A model generated the notes under the pieces. The model was not told the origin of the DNA and searched no databases. It saw only the letters and a list, made by a program, of their open reading frames with translations. 64,000 nucleotides of DNA. Source: Malachius bipustulatus (Eukaryota; Arthropoda; Insecta; Coleoptera; Melyridae). Below are positions 35,607-48,666 of this stretch, piece after piece; position 1 is the first letter of the stretch; every line of letters begins with the position of its first letter. The position numbers and the translations under genes were made by a program. Location of the stretch: contig OU342631.1 in assembly GCA_910589415.1 (NCBI GenBank), positions 16,306,001 to 16,370,000 of the forward strand, read 5' to 3'.

Positions 35607-38018
35607 ATGCAGGCACAAAATGAAGAACGAAAGCTTGAATGGATGTACAAGGTAAGCCAGAATTTGGAAAATTAACGCTACTCTTTTGCTAACCCTTTTC
35701 ACAATTTTTAGGGAGCAAATAGTCTGGTAAATCGAGAAGACTATTTGCTAGGAAAACCAATTGATAGAGCCTTGGAGCAGCTGAATGATGCGGATAAACA
35801 GAACCAATACTTTGCTCCGCCAAAGAACCATGTAGAACATGAGTGTATACCTCCTTCCATACGAGAATTCAACAAAATTGTACAAGCTGAACAGGTAAGG
35901 TTTTTTTGTAGTTGTTGAGGTTGACCTTATCTCAATTTTTTTATGTGTATTGATCTCAGTACAAGCAGCAGTAGAGACCAGACCACTAACTGATTTTTAA
36001 TTTCTAGGTCGATATATCGGCGAAACTGCAGGAAGATCCATTAGTAGCGATTAAGAAGCGCGAAGAAGAATCCAGACGACAGTTCTTGCAAAATCCAGTG
36101 CAACTGAAGAAACTTCAGAAAGCGTTGGAAGCCCAAAATGTCAGCAAATCCAGAAAGTCGAAGAAGAAAAAGAAGAAGAAACACCTGGAGATATGCTCCG
36201 ATGATGATTTAGACACTGTGATCACAAAGAAATTACAACTTTACAAGCAACATTCCATGAATGAGTTGAAGGAAAAATTTAGTAGCAAGAAAAAATCTAA
36301 GAAGGAGAATTATCTGGATATTATATTGATTCATAAGTATAATCAGTTGAAAGAACATATCCCAGATGGTCTTTTGCAAGATATAGTGAATGATTGTTTC
36401 ACTGATAGTAGTAAAGATGATTCTGATGATAGTTTATCAGATATTACAAGTAAAAATAAGAAGAAGACGGATAAGTCTGAAAAAAGTAAACCATCTCGTG
36501 AAGGTTAGTATTAAATATGAAATATTATGGTAATTTTATGGTCACTACAGTAATATTGCAGCAAAATGTTCACATTTCTAAGTGTAGGGGGGGGGGGGGG
36601 CTAGTCCAAGAAAGTATTTGCGTTTCAAAATATATGTCAAGAAAAGTGATTATTTATTTATTAAAAGTTTTTTTATTTCAGAGACCAAGAACAGAAGTAG
36701 GAGTAATGATGTCAGTTTGTCTCCAAAAAGAAGTCAAAGTAGTCATAAAATGGAGCACAATAGTCGTGATAACAGGCACAGGGATAATAGTAATTATTCG
36801 TCTCATAATAAAAAAGACTGGAATAGACGGAATTATGATGAACATAAATATATGAAAGTAAAGAGAGAGCAGAGTGATGCTGATGAAAAACATCGTAAAA
36901 TGAGACAAAGAGAGAGAAGTAGTGACAGTGAGCATGATAGTCGACAGAGGAAACAAGAAAAAGAATTGTCCAGTAAGAAAAGTACTAAGAGATCTAAGAG
37001 TAGTGAATCTTATGAAAATGATCATAACACTAAACATAGCAGAGATAGCAGAAGAAAAGAAAGGAAACCAGAAAAAAGAAGGTCTTCCTCTAGTGATAAA
37101 AGCGACAAAAAAGAAAAACATCGAAGTAGGAAGATCGAAAATTCAAAAAGAAAAACTGATAGTAAAAACAGATCAAGCTCTCGCTCTTCCAGTGAGGAAT
37201 ATAGCGACGAAAAAGAGAAGCGACGCCAAAAAAAGCAAAGAAAGGAAACAGAGTCTTCACAAAAGTCTAAAAATAGAAGGAAATCTCGTAAGAGATCAAG
37301 ATCGAGTTCCAGTGAAAATTCTGATGATGAAAAACCTCAAAAACGTTCAAAAATAAATAAAGACAAGAAGAAATCACATAAGACTTCAAGTGAAGAATCA
37401 AGTGACAGTGACTGTCATCGCAGAAAAGGTAAAGATAAAGCTAAATCGTCAAGGAGAAGCGATGAAAAAAGATCTCATCGATCACCAAGTCCTAAATATG
37501 AGAATAAGAACAAGGGAGTTACAGAACAAGAACGAAGAACTCTGGAAATATTACCAAGAGCAGATTTCAAAGAGAAAACTTATCGATCGTCTAGTGAAGA
37601 AAGAGAGATACGTGGAAAGAAGAATTGGGGCTTACAGAGATCCGACGGCAGCAAGATCGCCTTCAAGAGCACCACATCTAAAGAAAATAAGGAGAAGTCT
37701 TCAAAAATAGAATCTTCAAGAAGTCATCCTCAACATAAGAAAACTAAACGACTCACCGAGGAAGAAAAAGAGAGGTTGAGGTTGGAAATGATGAAGAATG
37801 CTGAATGGAGGGAAAGCGATCGAACCAAGAACATTAAACTGTTCCGAGAGAGTGATAAAAAAGAAACACCGGAAGAGGAGTTTGATACCCAGTTTATTCA
37901 AAAAGAGCTGCTCAAATCAACCGCTACTAGTAGTGTTGAAAGTCGCATCAAATCCAACATTAACAACATACAAAGATCATCCAGACATATGGACTCAAAT
38001 TTTTCACGAAGACATTAA
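35607..38018 (+). CDS. CWC25: Pre-mRNA splicing factor CWC25-like, N-terminus apparently short
   Basis: Four exons: 35607-35651, 35712-35894, 36008-36503 and 36682-38018, giving 686 aa. CWC25 joins the spliceosome after Prp2 and promotes the first catalytic step. Matches to the family: KLEWMYKGANSLVNREDYLL, GKPID, KLQEDPLVAIKKREEESRRQ, NPVQLKKLQKAL, and near the C-terminus LTEEEKERLRLEMMKNAEWR and SVESRIKSNINNIQRSS. The middle (about residues 245-570) is a long Lys/Ser/Arg/Glu low-complexity region, longer than in vertebrates. Oddity: the family's N-terminal CIR_N segment (about 60-75 residues before WMY) is missing. An in-frame TGA at 35595-35597 precedes the ATG. Either an undetected upstream exon exists or the protein starts here. 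Confidence 0.85.
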
Positions 38019-38084
38019 ATCATTGCTAATAAACGATCTCTTTCTATGTCTGCTACAGCTATCACACTGACAGCGGGTATTATA

Positions 38085-38275
38085 AAGGCTCATTAAGTTG
38101 ACGGGCAGATTTCTGTGCCCATTTCTGAAGAAGGTATCGAGCCTAAGTAGAAATTTTGTAATTTTATCTATTCTTGACATGAAAGTAATTACAAAAATGT
38201 TAATAAAAGTCATTTGACGTCGATATTAGCTTCAAAAACGAGCACAGAAATCTGCCTGTTAGCCTAATGAGCCTT
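38085..38275. mobile_element. Short MITE M between CWC25 and EFHC1-like genes
   Basis: The tips AAGGCTCATTA and TAATGAGCCTT are flanked by TA on each side (38083-38084, 38276-38277). An inner word, GGCAGATTTCTGTGC, is repeated inverted as GCACAGAAATCTGCC. It is 191 bp long and without an open frame. It sits between the converging 3' ends of the two genes and may be part of the CWC25 3' UTR. Confidence 0.75.
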
Positions 38276-38438
38276 TAATTGCCTGTGAGTCAGTTAAGTA
38301 AGGTGTAAATAATTAGGAAATAAAATGCAATTTTTTGCAGATAATTTTTATATAATGTATTATAATGTATGTACAAACATAATGTATGTATATCAGAGTG
38401 TATAATATTATTAATTAATAAAGTTACAATCGAAAAAA

Positions 38439-41205
38439 TTACTGCTCACAGTCTTGTTTGTATGTTGTGCAATCACATTGTATTTTATCACTCTTCAAAC
38501 CGCAAAGGTCGTGCTTATCGATAACGCATCGATTGGGAACGTTTTCGAACCTTACTGTCTTAGGTTTGCAAGCCCCTGGAGGGTAGACGGCCGATGAAAC
38601 CATGACGTGCTCTGGCCCCTTCGGGATCCGCTCGGCGCAACTGACAGGTTCGTCTTCTTGAGTGTCGCACACCGGCGGCTGGCCGTTCCTGCAAATGTCT
38701 CGGTGCTTCTTCAGGATCCCCGCATAATACTTTGCTGTTACCTCTTCAGGAGTGTCGACGTGCTTCACCGTGTAAGAAGTGAATTTACCTGGAAATAGAC
38801 CAGATTTGATTTACAGGAAAATAATCTCAAAGAATCACCCACTGTATAGAGACCCAGTACTCGCACGGTATACTAATATGTTTTCCTTGTTAATACTAAT
38901 ACAATCTATGAAACAAGAATGTGTCACAAACAAACCTTCCTCAGGTTCATCCTTGCAATCCATGCTGGGCACATCTCCAATATACGGAGGATAAGCGCAT
39001 TCCTTATTGACTGCCTCTATCCCGTGCGGCGGAACCTGGTAACTTGATTTCTGGGAATCTTCGTACTCTTGCAGGATCCTCGCCCTGATGGCCCTGTCTC
39101 TCTCCGGATCGTAACCTTCACCTCCGATCTTCATTTCTTCCAGACATTTGTCCATTTCAGTTTTTACGGTGTCCAGTTGAGTACCTATGATGTCTCGATC
39201 GGCCTTCTTGTCCAGCTCTAAATTAGTCTGTACGTGTTCATCTATGTCGTCCTTGAGGTACCCCTTATTGAACATGTAATTTCTGATGTTTTCGATGACT
39301 TCGCAAGGGAATTTGCTGGCGTTGGCTTGCATGTAACGATAAACGAATAAATCCGCTCCGGTTATAAGGAATCTTTGTCCGAAAATCGTAATCACCGCAC
39401 CGATATAAAAATCGGCTGGTGTGTAATAGAGGGGATTCAAAGGATCGGAGCCCGGTTTTATTAGAAGTGAAGATCTGAGATATTTACCACCTAAAATAAA
39501 TCGATTAAAACGTTTATTATTGTTTCCTATTTCTTACCTTGAATTCCAGAATTTCTAATGGGCGGTTCGTGGACTCTGCAAGTTCCATCTGATAAAGAAT
39601 ATAAGAGCAAAAATTTCCTCACTTCATCTTCCGGATGTACCACGTCCATGACCATTTCATATCGTAAATATTTATTAATGTTCAGGATCTGTCTCAGCAC
39701 GTCTTTCCTCGGCGGTTTCGGCATGAAAGTGAGAGTGTTTTGCAGGGAATCTTCCAGACTACCGATTCCATTGTGAGGCGGCATTTTTCTTTCGACCGGC
39801 GCCGGTTTCTTTTCGGATATCTCCATCGCTGGAGGTTGAACTATGCACAAGGCTTTCTTGTAGTAATTACGAGTGAACTCGTCGCAATCATAAAGGAGAA
39901 ATTTCCTGCCCAGGACAAAAACGGTCTTGCCGACAATCAGATCTTTCGGTTGGTAATATTCAGACACTTCCGCATCTGATAGTTCGAGATATATCGACGG
40001 AAATGTGACAGGTCTATCTGTGTAGATCTGGAAATATGTTTATGGAATAAAATTAGAGACAATTATTATCAGTGTCCCTTACCTTGGGAAGTTTAGTTTT
40101 TCGTAACAGCTGAGGAAACGGGTCCCTTCCGCTGTTCCTTTCATGAATTTCTTTTATACAGATTGTATCATCAGAGAGGAAGTACAATAATTCGTATTTA
40201 TATAAGCCTCCGAATTCTGCATCCCTGTCGTCCCATAAAGCCTTAAATCTGGATTAGGCGTAATAAGTTATAATAAGGTATATGCAACTATTTATTTTTA
40301 TTTATTACTTCAAAATTTTACCATCATATTCTAGAAATCGTCTCAATTTGTCATCTGCTGGAGGGGTTTTGGTGAAAAGACTTTGAACCTGCATTTGTCT
40401 GCCTAGTGTATAGGGATCATGCGGCATTTCTTCCGGATCTGCCATAATCAAACCTTGACTAGCCATATATTCCTAAAAAAAATGATTGATTACTATTAAT
40501 TAATGCAGTAATTCATAATGCTACTTTCACTTTACCCTAGTAAAAGTATCGCAATCAACTGTATGATACACAACCCCATTTATAACGATATCTTTACCGA
40601 CAGCGAGGTCTTTCCAATGCCAGCAGTCTCCTCTTGTATTTTTAGGAATCTTACCTCTTCTTACCAACCTACCTTGCTCTAATCCGCTGTTCTATTGAAT
40701 AATTTAATAATTAATAACATGAATAAGGTTTGTCACAATTAAATCTTACTACTGTTTTTGGTTCCATAACAGTGAGGGTGTCGTCTTCTAGGAAATAAAT
40801 AATATTGACGTGTCTTACACGGTAATGCTCGAGAGGTGATTCGACAACAGACTGTTTGAAGAAAGCTCGAAACGTTAAACATTTCTGGTCATACAAAGCG
40901 TAATGCGGCATGAATTGTGGAAAAGCGACCGAACGCGTCCTACCGTAAGTCAACGAAGGGTCATAAAGGACGGTGTCCCCTTTAGGGATATGCTTAACGG
41001 AATGGGCTTCATGTACTCTGCCGCCTATTCCTGGATATTCGACTTTGGGAACTTTGTAACCGTTGAGTAGGTTGAAAGTTTGAGAAAGGTGGTGTCTACA
41101 TAACTGAAAATTATCGGTGAACCAATGATTTTTTGAGAGTGTGATTTTTATTCTTACCGTTGGATCCTGAAAAGTGAATCCTGGCAATTTCGGCAAGCCT
41201 GCCAT
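38439..41205 (-). CDS. EFHC1: EFHC1/2-like axonemal protein with three DM10 domains
   Basis: Eight exons (minus strand): 41205-41158, 41103-40750, 40691-40536, 40472-40309, 40248-40083, 40027-39538, 39490-38936, 38788-38439; 760 aa in frame. EFHC1 (Rib72 in algae) is a microtubule inner protein of ciliary doublets. Three DM10 repeats lie at about 75-180, 225-345 and 410-520, with family words YRVRHVNIIYFLEDDTLTV, CWHWKDLAVGKDI, KILKFKALWDDRD, IKEIHERNSGRDPFPQLL, GKTVFVLGRKFLLYDCDEFT and PADFYIGAVITIFGQRFLIT. Unlike human EFHC1 (640 aa), no EF-hand is visible at the C-terminus. Instead there are an acidic, probably helical segment and a cysteine-rich tail (nine Cys in the last exon). In the fly such genes are tied to ciliated neurons and sperm. 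Confidence 0.93.
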
Positions 41206-42421
41206 TGAAAGAGGAAATTATTATTGTGCTACTTTCGAAATTAAACTAAAGAAGTCTTGTATGTATCATAAAATGACGAGTTAATTATCTTGTAAACAAT
41301 TTGATTAATTTGGTTGTTATGGCAGTGATAATTCGAATTTTACCGCGGGCGGGAGGGTTCAAATTTGACGTTGGGGCTGAAACCGTCGTTTGTCAAGATA
41401 AACGGGGAATCCTTTGAATGCAAAACATCAGGAAGGACTCAAATACTTGTTTAAATAGGTATTCTTTATTTCAGTACTTCATATGGATAATTATGTGTGC
41501 TCGCTATATCCAAACCTCTCCTGGTGGTCGCAGATGTGTGCACGGTATAGAAAATCCTCGGGAAAACTCAGAATGTTTGCTTTGATTTTGTGGTGGAATT
41601 TGTAGAGTTTTATCATCACACCCAAAATTCGGTTATGTTTTAATAAGTAGCGCGAGGTCTAACTTTCCATCATATATTTTTTTTATTTTAAAGATTTTTG
41701 GAAGTTTCAATTTTTGATTCTTGATTTTGAAATTTAAAAATAATGTGAAATCTGAATGGTTTGAATTATGATTTTATCTTTATTTTTATTTTAATTAAAT
41801 GTTCAGGTTTTTTATTCAATGAACTCATACGCCAAAAAATAATCGTAAAATATCCCGAGTATAGGTAGATCTCGACCTTCACTCTCCACCCTCATAAATT
41901 TCAAATGCATATTTTATACAATCCATAATATACATATACCTAATGCATCAAATAAACAACGTAGGCCCGTCCTGCATCCCTGATATGGCTATTTTTTTTA
42001 TTTTAAAATATTTTTTTAATTAAATCTTTCAAGAATCACGGCACTTATCGAAAAAGTTTGATTCGAAAAAAATAGGGCAGATCGATCTATATCGCGATTT
42101 GAAAACATTGAAAATTTTGTGATTGTGAAAATGTTCCAAGTAGCTACCAGTACTAATTAACCAGCAAATGACAAAACATAGTAGTAGGTAAGGTGGAATT
42201 ATTAGGGAAGTACTAAAGACCATAACTACAGAACAGCTCGCCATAACTAAAAAAGAAGAAGCAGAAGTATAATGATAACCTAACTTATTTGAAAAGAAAA
42301 ATACAATAAGGCAAATAAGGAAATAGTTTAATGTTTATCAGAAAAAAAATGAGAGTAATCACTGTTACAGTCAATAAAATGCTCATCAGTTTGTAATAGT
42401 ATACCTCTTTTACACTAAAAC
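41206..42421. other. Divergent intergenic region between EFHC1-like and MTG2
   Basis: No gene or clear repeat is found. It must contain the promoters of both flanking genes. Confidence 0.45.
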
Positions 42422-43729
42422 ATGTTTTCTTCTGCGTTAAGGCAAGGTGTGAAATTCATACTTTTTCGTACTTATTCACAGACAGTAACAGCAAAACCTC
42501 TCAAAAGTTTAAAGCCCAAGTCAACAAAAGACACTGTAAGATTTTATAATAATTATTTGAATGACAGGACAGCCAATAATATCAATTTCTTAGGTGAAAC
42601 ATTTCGAAGACATCAAATCGATTCAGGCGTTGGGTGGCAATGGGGGCGACGGCTGCGTTTCATTCCTCCATCTCTGGAGTAACGAATTCGCCGGGCCAGA
42701 TGGCGGTGACGGGGGCAACGGCGGCCATGTCATATTCCAAGCTTCAAACGATGTTAAAGATTTATCATACATTCCCAGGATTATAAAAGGGGATCATGGC
42801 GAGAAAGGTTACAATAAAGACTGCCACGGAAAGAATGCTGACCATAACATTATCAAAGTACCTGTTGGGACAATTGTACGAAATAAAACCGGGAAAGTGG
42901 TCGGTGACTTATCAATGGAAGGCGTATTATTTATAGCCGCCAGAGGTGGAGCTGGAGGGAAAGGAAATCATTTTTTCATTACCGATACTGAACAGTCTCC
43001 ACAGATATGCGAGTATGGAGCTGAAGGAGAAGCTTTGAATTACACCTTGGAGATAAAAAGCATGGCTCATATAGGTCTGGTAAGTACTGATACCGAAGTA
43101 CACCTACTTACACTTAATTTTCATTCATATTTCATACTGAATCATTTCTCAATAATTATTATAGATTGGGTATCCTAATGCTGGAAAAAGTACTTTATTG
43201 AGAGCCATTTCACGAGCTAGACCTAAAGTAGCCCCTTATCCATTCACAACATTGAAACCTCATTTAGGAGTGGTTTTATATGACGATTATGAACAAATTG
43301 CAGGTATTTAAAATTACCAAACATCCCGGTGCCACTTTATATTACTCGCATACTTTTTTAGTTGCTGATTTGCCAGGTTTGATACCAGATTCTCACAAGA
43401 ATAAAGGTCTAGGGATTCAATTTTTAAAACACGCAGAAAGATGCACTGCACTCATGTACATCCTTGATGCTTCCTCAGAATCACCGTGGGAGCATCTGGA
43501 GACTTTACGCTTTGAACTGTCTCAGTTCAGTAGTGAGTTTTTAGAGAAACCTCAAATTGTCATCGCTAATAAAATTGATATCGAAGGAGTAGAAGATAAT
43601 ATTGAAGTTTTAAAAAAGAAAACGACCTTACCTGTGATTCCTATTAGCGCAAAACATTGTACTAATTTAAATTCGTTATTAACCGAAATTAGATTATTGT
43701 ATGATAAGAATAAAAAGATCGAAAACTGA
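42422..43729 (+). CDS. MTG2: Mitochondrial Obg-family ribosome GTPase (MTG2/GTPBP5)
   Basis: Four exons: 42422-42535, 42594-43079, 43165-43303 and 43362-43729, giving 368 aa in frame. MTG2 binds the large mitoribosomal subunit and acts late in its assembly. The N-terminus ([20 protein letters not shown]) is a typical matrix presequence. Residues about 40-195 are the glycine-rich Obg fold ([34 protein letters not shown]). The G domain follows: G1 GYPNAGKST at about 202-210, a switch I Thr in PYPFTT, G3 DLPG, G4 NKID and G5 SAK. All nucleotide-binding motifs are intact. The length matches orthologues of about 380 aa. AATAAA is at about 43750. The gene converges with AlaRS, 263 bp between stops. 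Confidence 0.95.
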
Positions 43730-43992
43730 TGGGAATTTTCTTTGTTAACAATAAAATAAAATAAAATTCTTATTGGTTTATTAATTAATAATTATCGATA
43801 AGAAAAAAATACAAAACTTTTATTAATAATTTAAAAATTGTTTACAGCTGTTTGTAGTAACATTCATTAAAGATCCACCTTTAATAACAGACAATCAAAT
43901 CTAATATTAAGATAAAATAAAAAAAACTAAAATTATTAAACCTCCCGTTCACTATCTAATAATGAATGTTGACCCATCAGCCTTTACAGAGC

Positions 43993-46900
43993 TCACAGAA
44001 GTTTACTTTCGGCAAACTTCTTGGCTAAATCTAGAATTGTGTTAACGGGCACTGAATTGTTTCCCGATGCTTGAGCAGAATCAGCTTTCCCGCCCCCTTT
44101 CCCTCCTATTTCTGCAGCCACCTTTTGCACCCACTCGTTTGCTTTCAATCCTTTATCGATCGCTTCTTTCGGCACGGCAGATAAACAGAACATCTTATTT
44201 GAATCGGGATCGACGGTAACAAAAAGAGCAGCCGACTTCGGACTGTGTGCTTTGACCTGCTTCAACGCACTGTCCAAAGCTTTCGTATTATTGAAAGCTC
44301 GCAATTCTTTCACTATTACGGGCAGGTCAGGGTTACTTTTGACAAATTCTTTTATTTCCTCCACGACTTGATTCGCGACGGCCGCTTTTGCCGATCGTTC
44401 CTTATCATCGAGCGACTTCTTCAACGATTTCAAAGAGTTCCTAATCTCGTCTTTCTTCCAGTAAGGAATCGTCGCTTGCGAAACTTCCTCTGTCAATTCC
44501 ACGATCTTCTTTACCGTTTCTTTTAGATTCGTATTCGAATTGTCAGAATCTACCAACGACTTGATTTCGTTGTATCGGTTCTCTAAGAGCTCCGTTTTCT
44601 TCAATGCTTTCGTAGCTTCAGGACCTGTCAAAGCGACTATTCTTCGAATACCTGAAATAAATAAAAATGATTTAGTACACTGCAGTAGTTTTAAGATTAC
44701 AATCATACCTTTAGCGATGGCTTCTTCACTGGCTATGACAAAATCTCCAATATGTCCAGCATATTTCAGATGAGTACCCCCACAAAATTCAATAGACGTG
44801 TTATCCCCAGCTAGTGAAAATGGATCTTTTTCGAGGTCTTCTACTGGTATTCCAATTGAGACGACTCTGACGGGATCCGGGTAAGTTTCATCGAAGACGG
44901 CCCTCAATCCCCTTATTGTCTTTGCTACCGCTAACTTTGCTTCCTTTGCATGAACTTTCTCATTTTTAGCGATGACTTCTTTGGAACCCAACTCGGTGTT
45001 CTTAACTTGCTGTACTGTAAGCGCTCCTTTATTGGTGAAATCGAAACGCAACCTTGTTAAAAGACAAATATTACATTCAAATTAAAATTCAATCTCAGTA
45101 ATCATACCTGTCAGGTGCTACAAGAGATCCTCTTTGATCTGCTTCCGTCCCCAACGCTTTCCTTAAAGCGAAGTTGAGAATATGAGTTCCGGTATGATTG
45201 TTCATTATAAGTCTCCTTCGAGCCACATCCACATGAAGCGTAACCTTATCTCCTTTCCTCAAGGTGCCTTCAACGTTTCCTACATGGATGATATACCCTC
45301 CACGAACTTGGACATTCTTTATGGATGCCTCCACGCTTTCGTCTTCCGATTTATTCATGTAACCGACATCGTAGATCTGACCACCTTGTTCGGCGTAGAA
45401 ATTCGTCCTGTCGAGTACAATTCCGCATTCTTGCCCAGTGGTAACTTCGTCTACAAACTGCTTCCCATATCTCAGGGCAATCACCGTCGCTTCACAGGGG
45501 GCGAATTTATATTCGGCGTCTAAATCATCGGTTACTTCATAGTCGTATTTACAGGAATCGTCGGTCGGAGGAACTCCCTGATTTTGTAAGTCGGTTATAG
45601 CGTGAACGTCCAAGGTTATAGTGCTTTCGATACCAAGTCCTTTGCCCTATAATATCAATTATTTTCAAACCAATCAAAAAATATACCACATAAAATTGAT
45701 CCTTACTTGAGAAGTCAACTGGGCTTGCTTCTTGGCTTCTTCGTAAGCATTAATATCAACAGTTAAACCCTTTTCTTCTGCCATAAGTTGCGTCAGATCA
45801 ACAGGAAAACCGTAAGTATCATACAAACGCCAAGCCACATCTCCTGGTAGGGTTTTCGAGTCACTGAGCTTCCCGATGGTTCGATTCAAAAGATTTCTTC
45901 CTCTAGTGAGGGTCTTGAGGAATTGTTCTTCTTCTTCGTTAATTGTATCGATTATACCTTGCGGATCTTTTCTAATTTCTGGGAAAGTATCGCCCAACAC
46001 CTCCACTACCGTGTTGACCAAAGTCGAAAAGAATCCCGGTTTCGCATTGAGTTTTTCAGTCGAATAACGAACTGCTCTTCTTAAAATTCTTCTCAATACA
46101 TATCTGAAACAATTACATTCGCGCGAGATTATAGGACAAAAAGTAGAACAGAGAAAGATGAGCTCACCCTCTTCCAGTATTATCAGGACATCCGCCGTCA
46201 GAAAGAGCAATAGTCAGAGTCCTAGCATGATCAGCAAGTACTCGATAAGCCATATCGATCCCGTCGGCGTCATCGTTTCCCACTTTACCTTCATATGGAC
46301 GAACGCCGGTGCCTTTCTGGATAGCATCAAACAAAGGAACAAATAGATCGGTATCATAGTTGGAAGGCTTGTTCTGTATCACGGAAACGAGACGTTCTAG
46401 CCCCAATCCGCAATCGATATGCTTCTTAGGGAGCGATTTCAGCAAACCGTCGGATTCCCTGTTGAATTGAATGAACACGAGGTTCCAAATCTCGAGTACA
46501 TCCGGGTCGTCTTGGTTGACTAATTCCGGGACGCTACGATTTCCTATACGGTCGTAGTGAAGCTCTGAACAAGGGCCACAGGGACCGGTCTCACCCATCT
46601 CCCAGAAGTTGTCTTTCATGTTGCCGGGAATGACGTGTTCTGGTTTCACTCCGATATCCAACCAGATCTGTAATGGTTTAGTATTAGCAACTAATAATAG
46701 TACCTATAATTAAATTCAATCTACCTGTTTGCATTCATTGTCTGGTTCCAGTCCAGAAGCAGCATCTCCACCGAAATAAGTAACGTACAATCTATCAGCG
46801 GGTAGTTTTAATCGGTCCGTTAAGAGCTCCCAGGCCCAAGAGCAAATTTCTTTCTTGAAATAATCACCAAACGACCAGTTCCCCATCATTTCGAAGAAAG

Positions 46901-47186
46901 TGTGGTGGTAGACGTCTTTGCCGACATCATCCAAGTCGTTGTGCTTACCGCCGGCTCGGATGCACTTCTGAGTGTTGACAGCTCTTACTAGTTTTGACAG
47001 GTCGCTGTTGGGATCGACGGTGCCCAGAAATATCGGTTTGAATTGATTCATTCCGGCATTTGTGAACAAGAGGGTGGGATCATCTAGAGGGATCGTTGAA
47101 GATGAGTGGACGTATTCATGAGCTTTTTCTTTGAAAAAATTGATGTAAGCTTCGCGCACTTTTTTCGCTGTCATTGATGTATTCAT
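43993..47186 (-). CDS. AARS1: Alanyl-tRNA synthetase, cytoplasmic
   Basis: Six exons (minus strand): 47186-46725, 46667-46168, 46103-45707, 45646-45108, 45052-44709 and 44651-43993, giving 966 aa; human is 968. It charges tRNA(Ala) in the cytosol. The class II aminoacylation domain shows [63 protein letters not shown] and GLGLERL. The editing domain has HTGTH at about residues 604-608 and CGGTH at 723-727, so all zinc and editing residues are present. The C-Ala domain includes the glycine-rich GGKGGGKAD segment. No mitochondrial presequence is seen, which supports the cytosolic form. A splice acceptor 16 bases upstream of the ATG indicates a 5' UTR intron. Confidence 0.97.
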
Positions 47187-48290
47187 GATTGGTTTTATCT
47201 GTAAAATTAAGAGGTTATTAATGTTTAAATAATAATAATTAAATATGAGTTCATAGTAAGTATAATCCTGTTATTATGTAATTAAATGAAGAGCTAAAAA
47301 CTAATTTATTGTGACTATCTAATCAAGTTTCATTCAATAAACCCAACTATTTAGAAGAAACTTGAAGGATACCATTAATATACCATATGGGAAAGAATAA
47401 ATCACTCAATAGGATTACTGTGAGAAAACGAATATTTTTTTGGATAGACAAAAAATTTGAAAAATACCTTTCCTGCTCTTCAACTGTGAAATTCTAATTA
47501 AATATTGTGCAATGCAATAATAATTGTAATTATAAAGGTCACAGACTTATAGAGTGTGCTTTTCATAAACAGCGGACCGGTAAACTAATTATTGATCTAC
47601 ATGATCTAGTTCTATTCTTGTTCTTACTTTCTTTCCAGTTTCCTTCCACTAACAGCCGCCGGCAGCTAAGCTAAGCTATACCCGATATTTTGTTAACTCG
47701 AAGTCGAAAGTTAAAGTTCAAGATTCAAGAGAAAATTAGAAATTTAATAAAATGAAGGGATCATATGGTATGGTAACAAATGTCATTGTAACCATAACCT
47801 AACTAACTCAACTCAGAAACTTATTCTTTTTCTTTGTTATCGTCAGGGGGGGCTCTTGGCCTCGGTTTGAAGCCACTTAGCCAGTGCACGTCTTCTATGG
47901 ATGTGGATGACGCGTGATGAATACAGATACGGGACGTAATAAGAAGAAGCCTCATCTGTTATTTTGGAGGATCGCACACTTTTTTCTCTTCTCTTAGGAC
48001 TGGTGTTATCAAACAATTCCATTGCAGATATTCATAAACAAATTTAATCAGCTTGGTTAAGCGCTTAATAACAGTCTTACAGTAGGTACTTCATCCTCAA
48101 ACTTTTTTCTCTTATTCTTCTCCCTTTCTTTTCTTTCTCTTTTTTCTTCTTTCTCTTCTTCCTTCTTTTTTTCTCTTCTATTACTTTGCTTTCCTTTTTA
48201 TTTATTTTATTAAAAGTGCAGTTCCCAAATATGTACCCATGTATCCCCGCTGTCGTTGTCGCGTTGAGTTCTTACAACAATATGTGTATA
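47187..48290. other. Upstream region of AlaRS with a polypyrimidine tract
   Basis: Contains the AlaRS 5' UTR intron and promoter, not delimited. A C/T-rich tract of about 85 bp lies at 48096-48182 on this strand. No gene is seen. Confidence 0.45.
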
Positions 48291-48542
48291 CCGGGTTTGG
48301 CTGACCATATCTCTGCTGTATTATAGGACATTACCTAATAATACAACATAGTTATTAGTTTCCATGTTGACGGAATTAATTGTTGCCCGTTGTCAAAGTA
48401 TTTTTACAAATTTATTCATAACAATATGAAGAATACATCAAAATACTTTGACAATAAGCAACAAAAAAATTCGTTAACATAGAAGATATTTTGTATTATT
48501 ATTAATTAGGAAATGTCCTATGTCCTATGGTCAGCCACCCGG
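48291..48542. mobile_element. Short foldback element L
   Basis: The tips CCGGGTTTGGCTGACCATA and TATGGTCAGCCACCCGG have TA outside both (48289-48290, 48543-48544). The arms continue inward (TAGGACATT, CTTTGTCA-type words inverted) to a very short centre. It is 252 bp long with no coding capacity and lies 125 bp from element E. Confidence 0.8.
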
Positions 48543-48666
48543 TATATTATTGGGCTACTCAAAAAGGAGATTCAGCCAGTGACTAATAGAAAATCTATAA
48601 AATAAAATTCTATAATGTGATAGGTATACCTATACTTACAGAGTACGAGTGAAGTAGGTAGATATA

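Noticed and set aside
36517..37356. Additional open frames overlapping the CWC25 low-complexity exon
   Set aside because: A/G-rich coding sequence opens the other frames; only the frame with family motifs at both ends is kept.
40242..40248. Acceptor TTTAAG|GC for exon 5 of the EFHC1-like gene
   Set aside because: It breaks the frame; the acceptor AATCCAG seven bases upstream (on the coding strand) restores KILKFKALWDD, matching human EFHC1.
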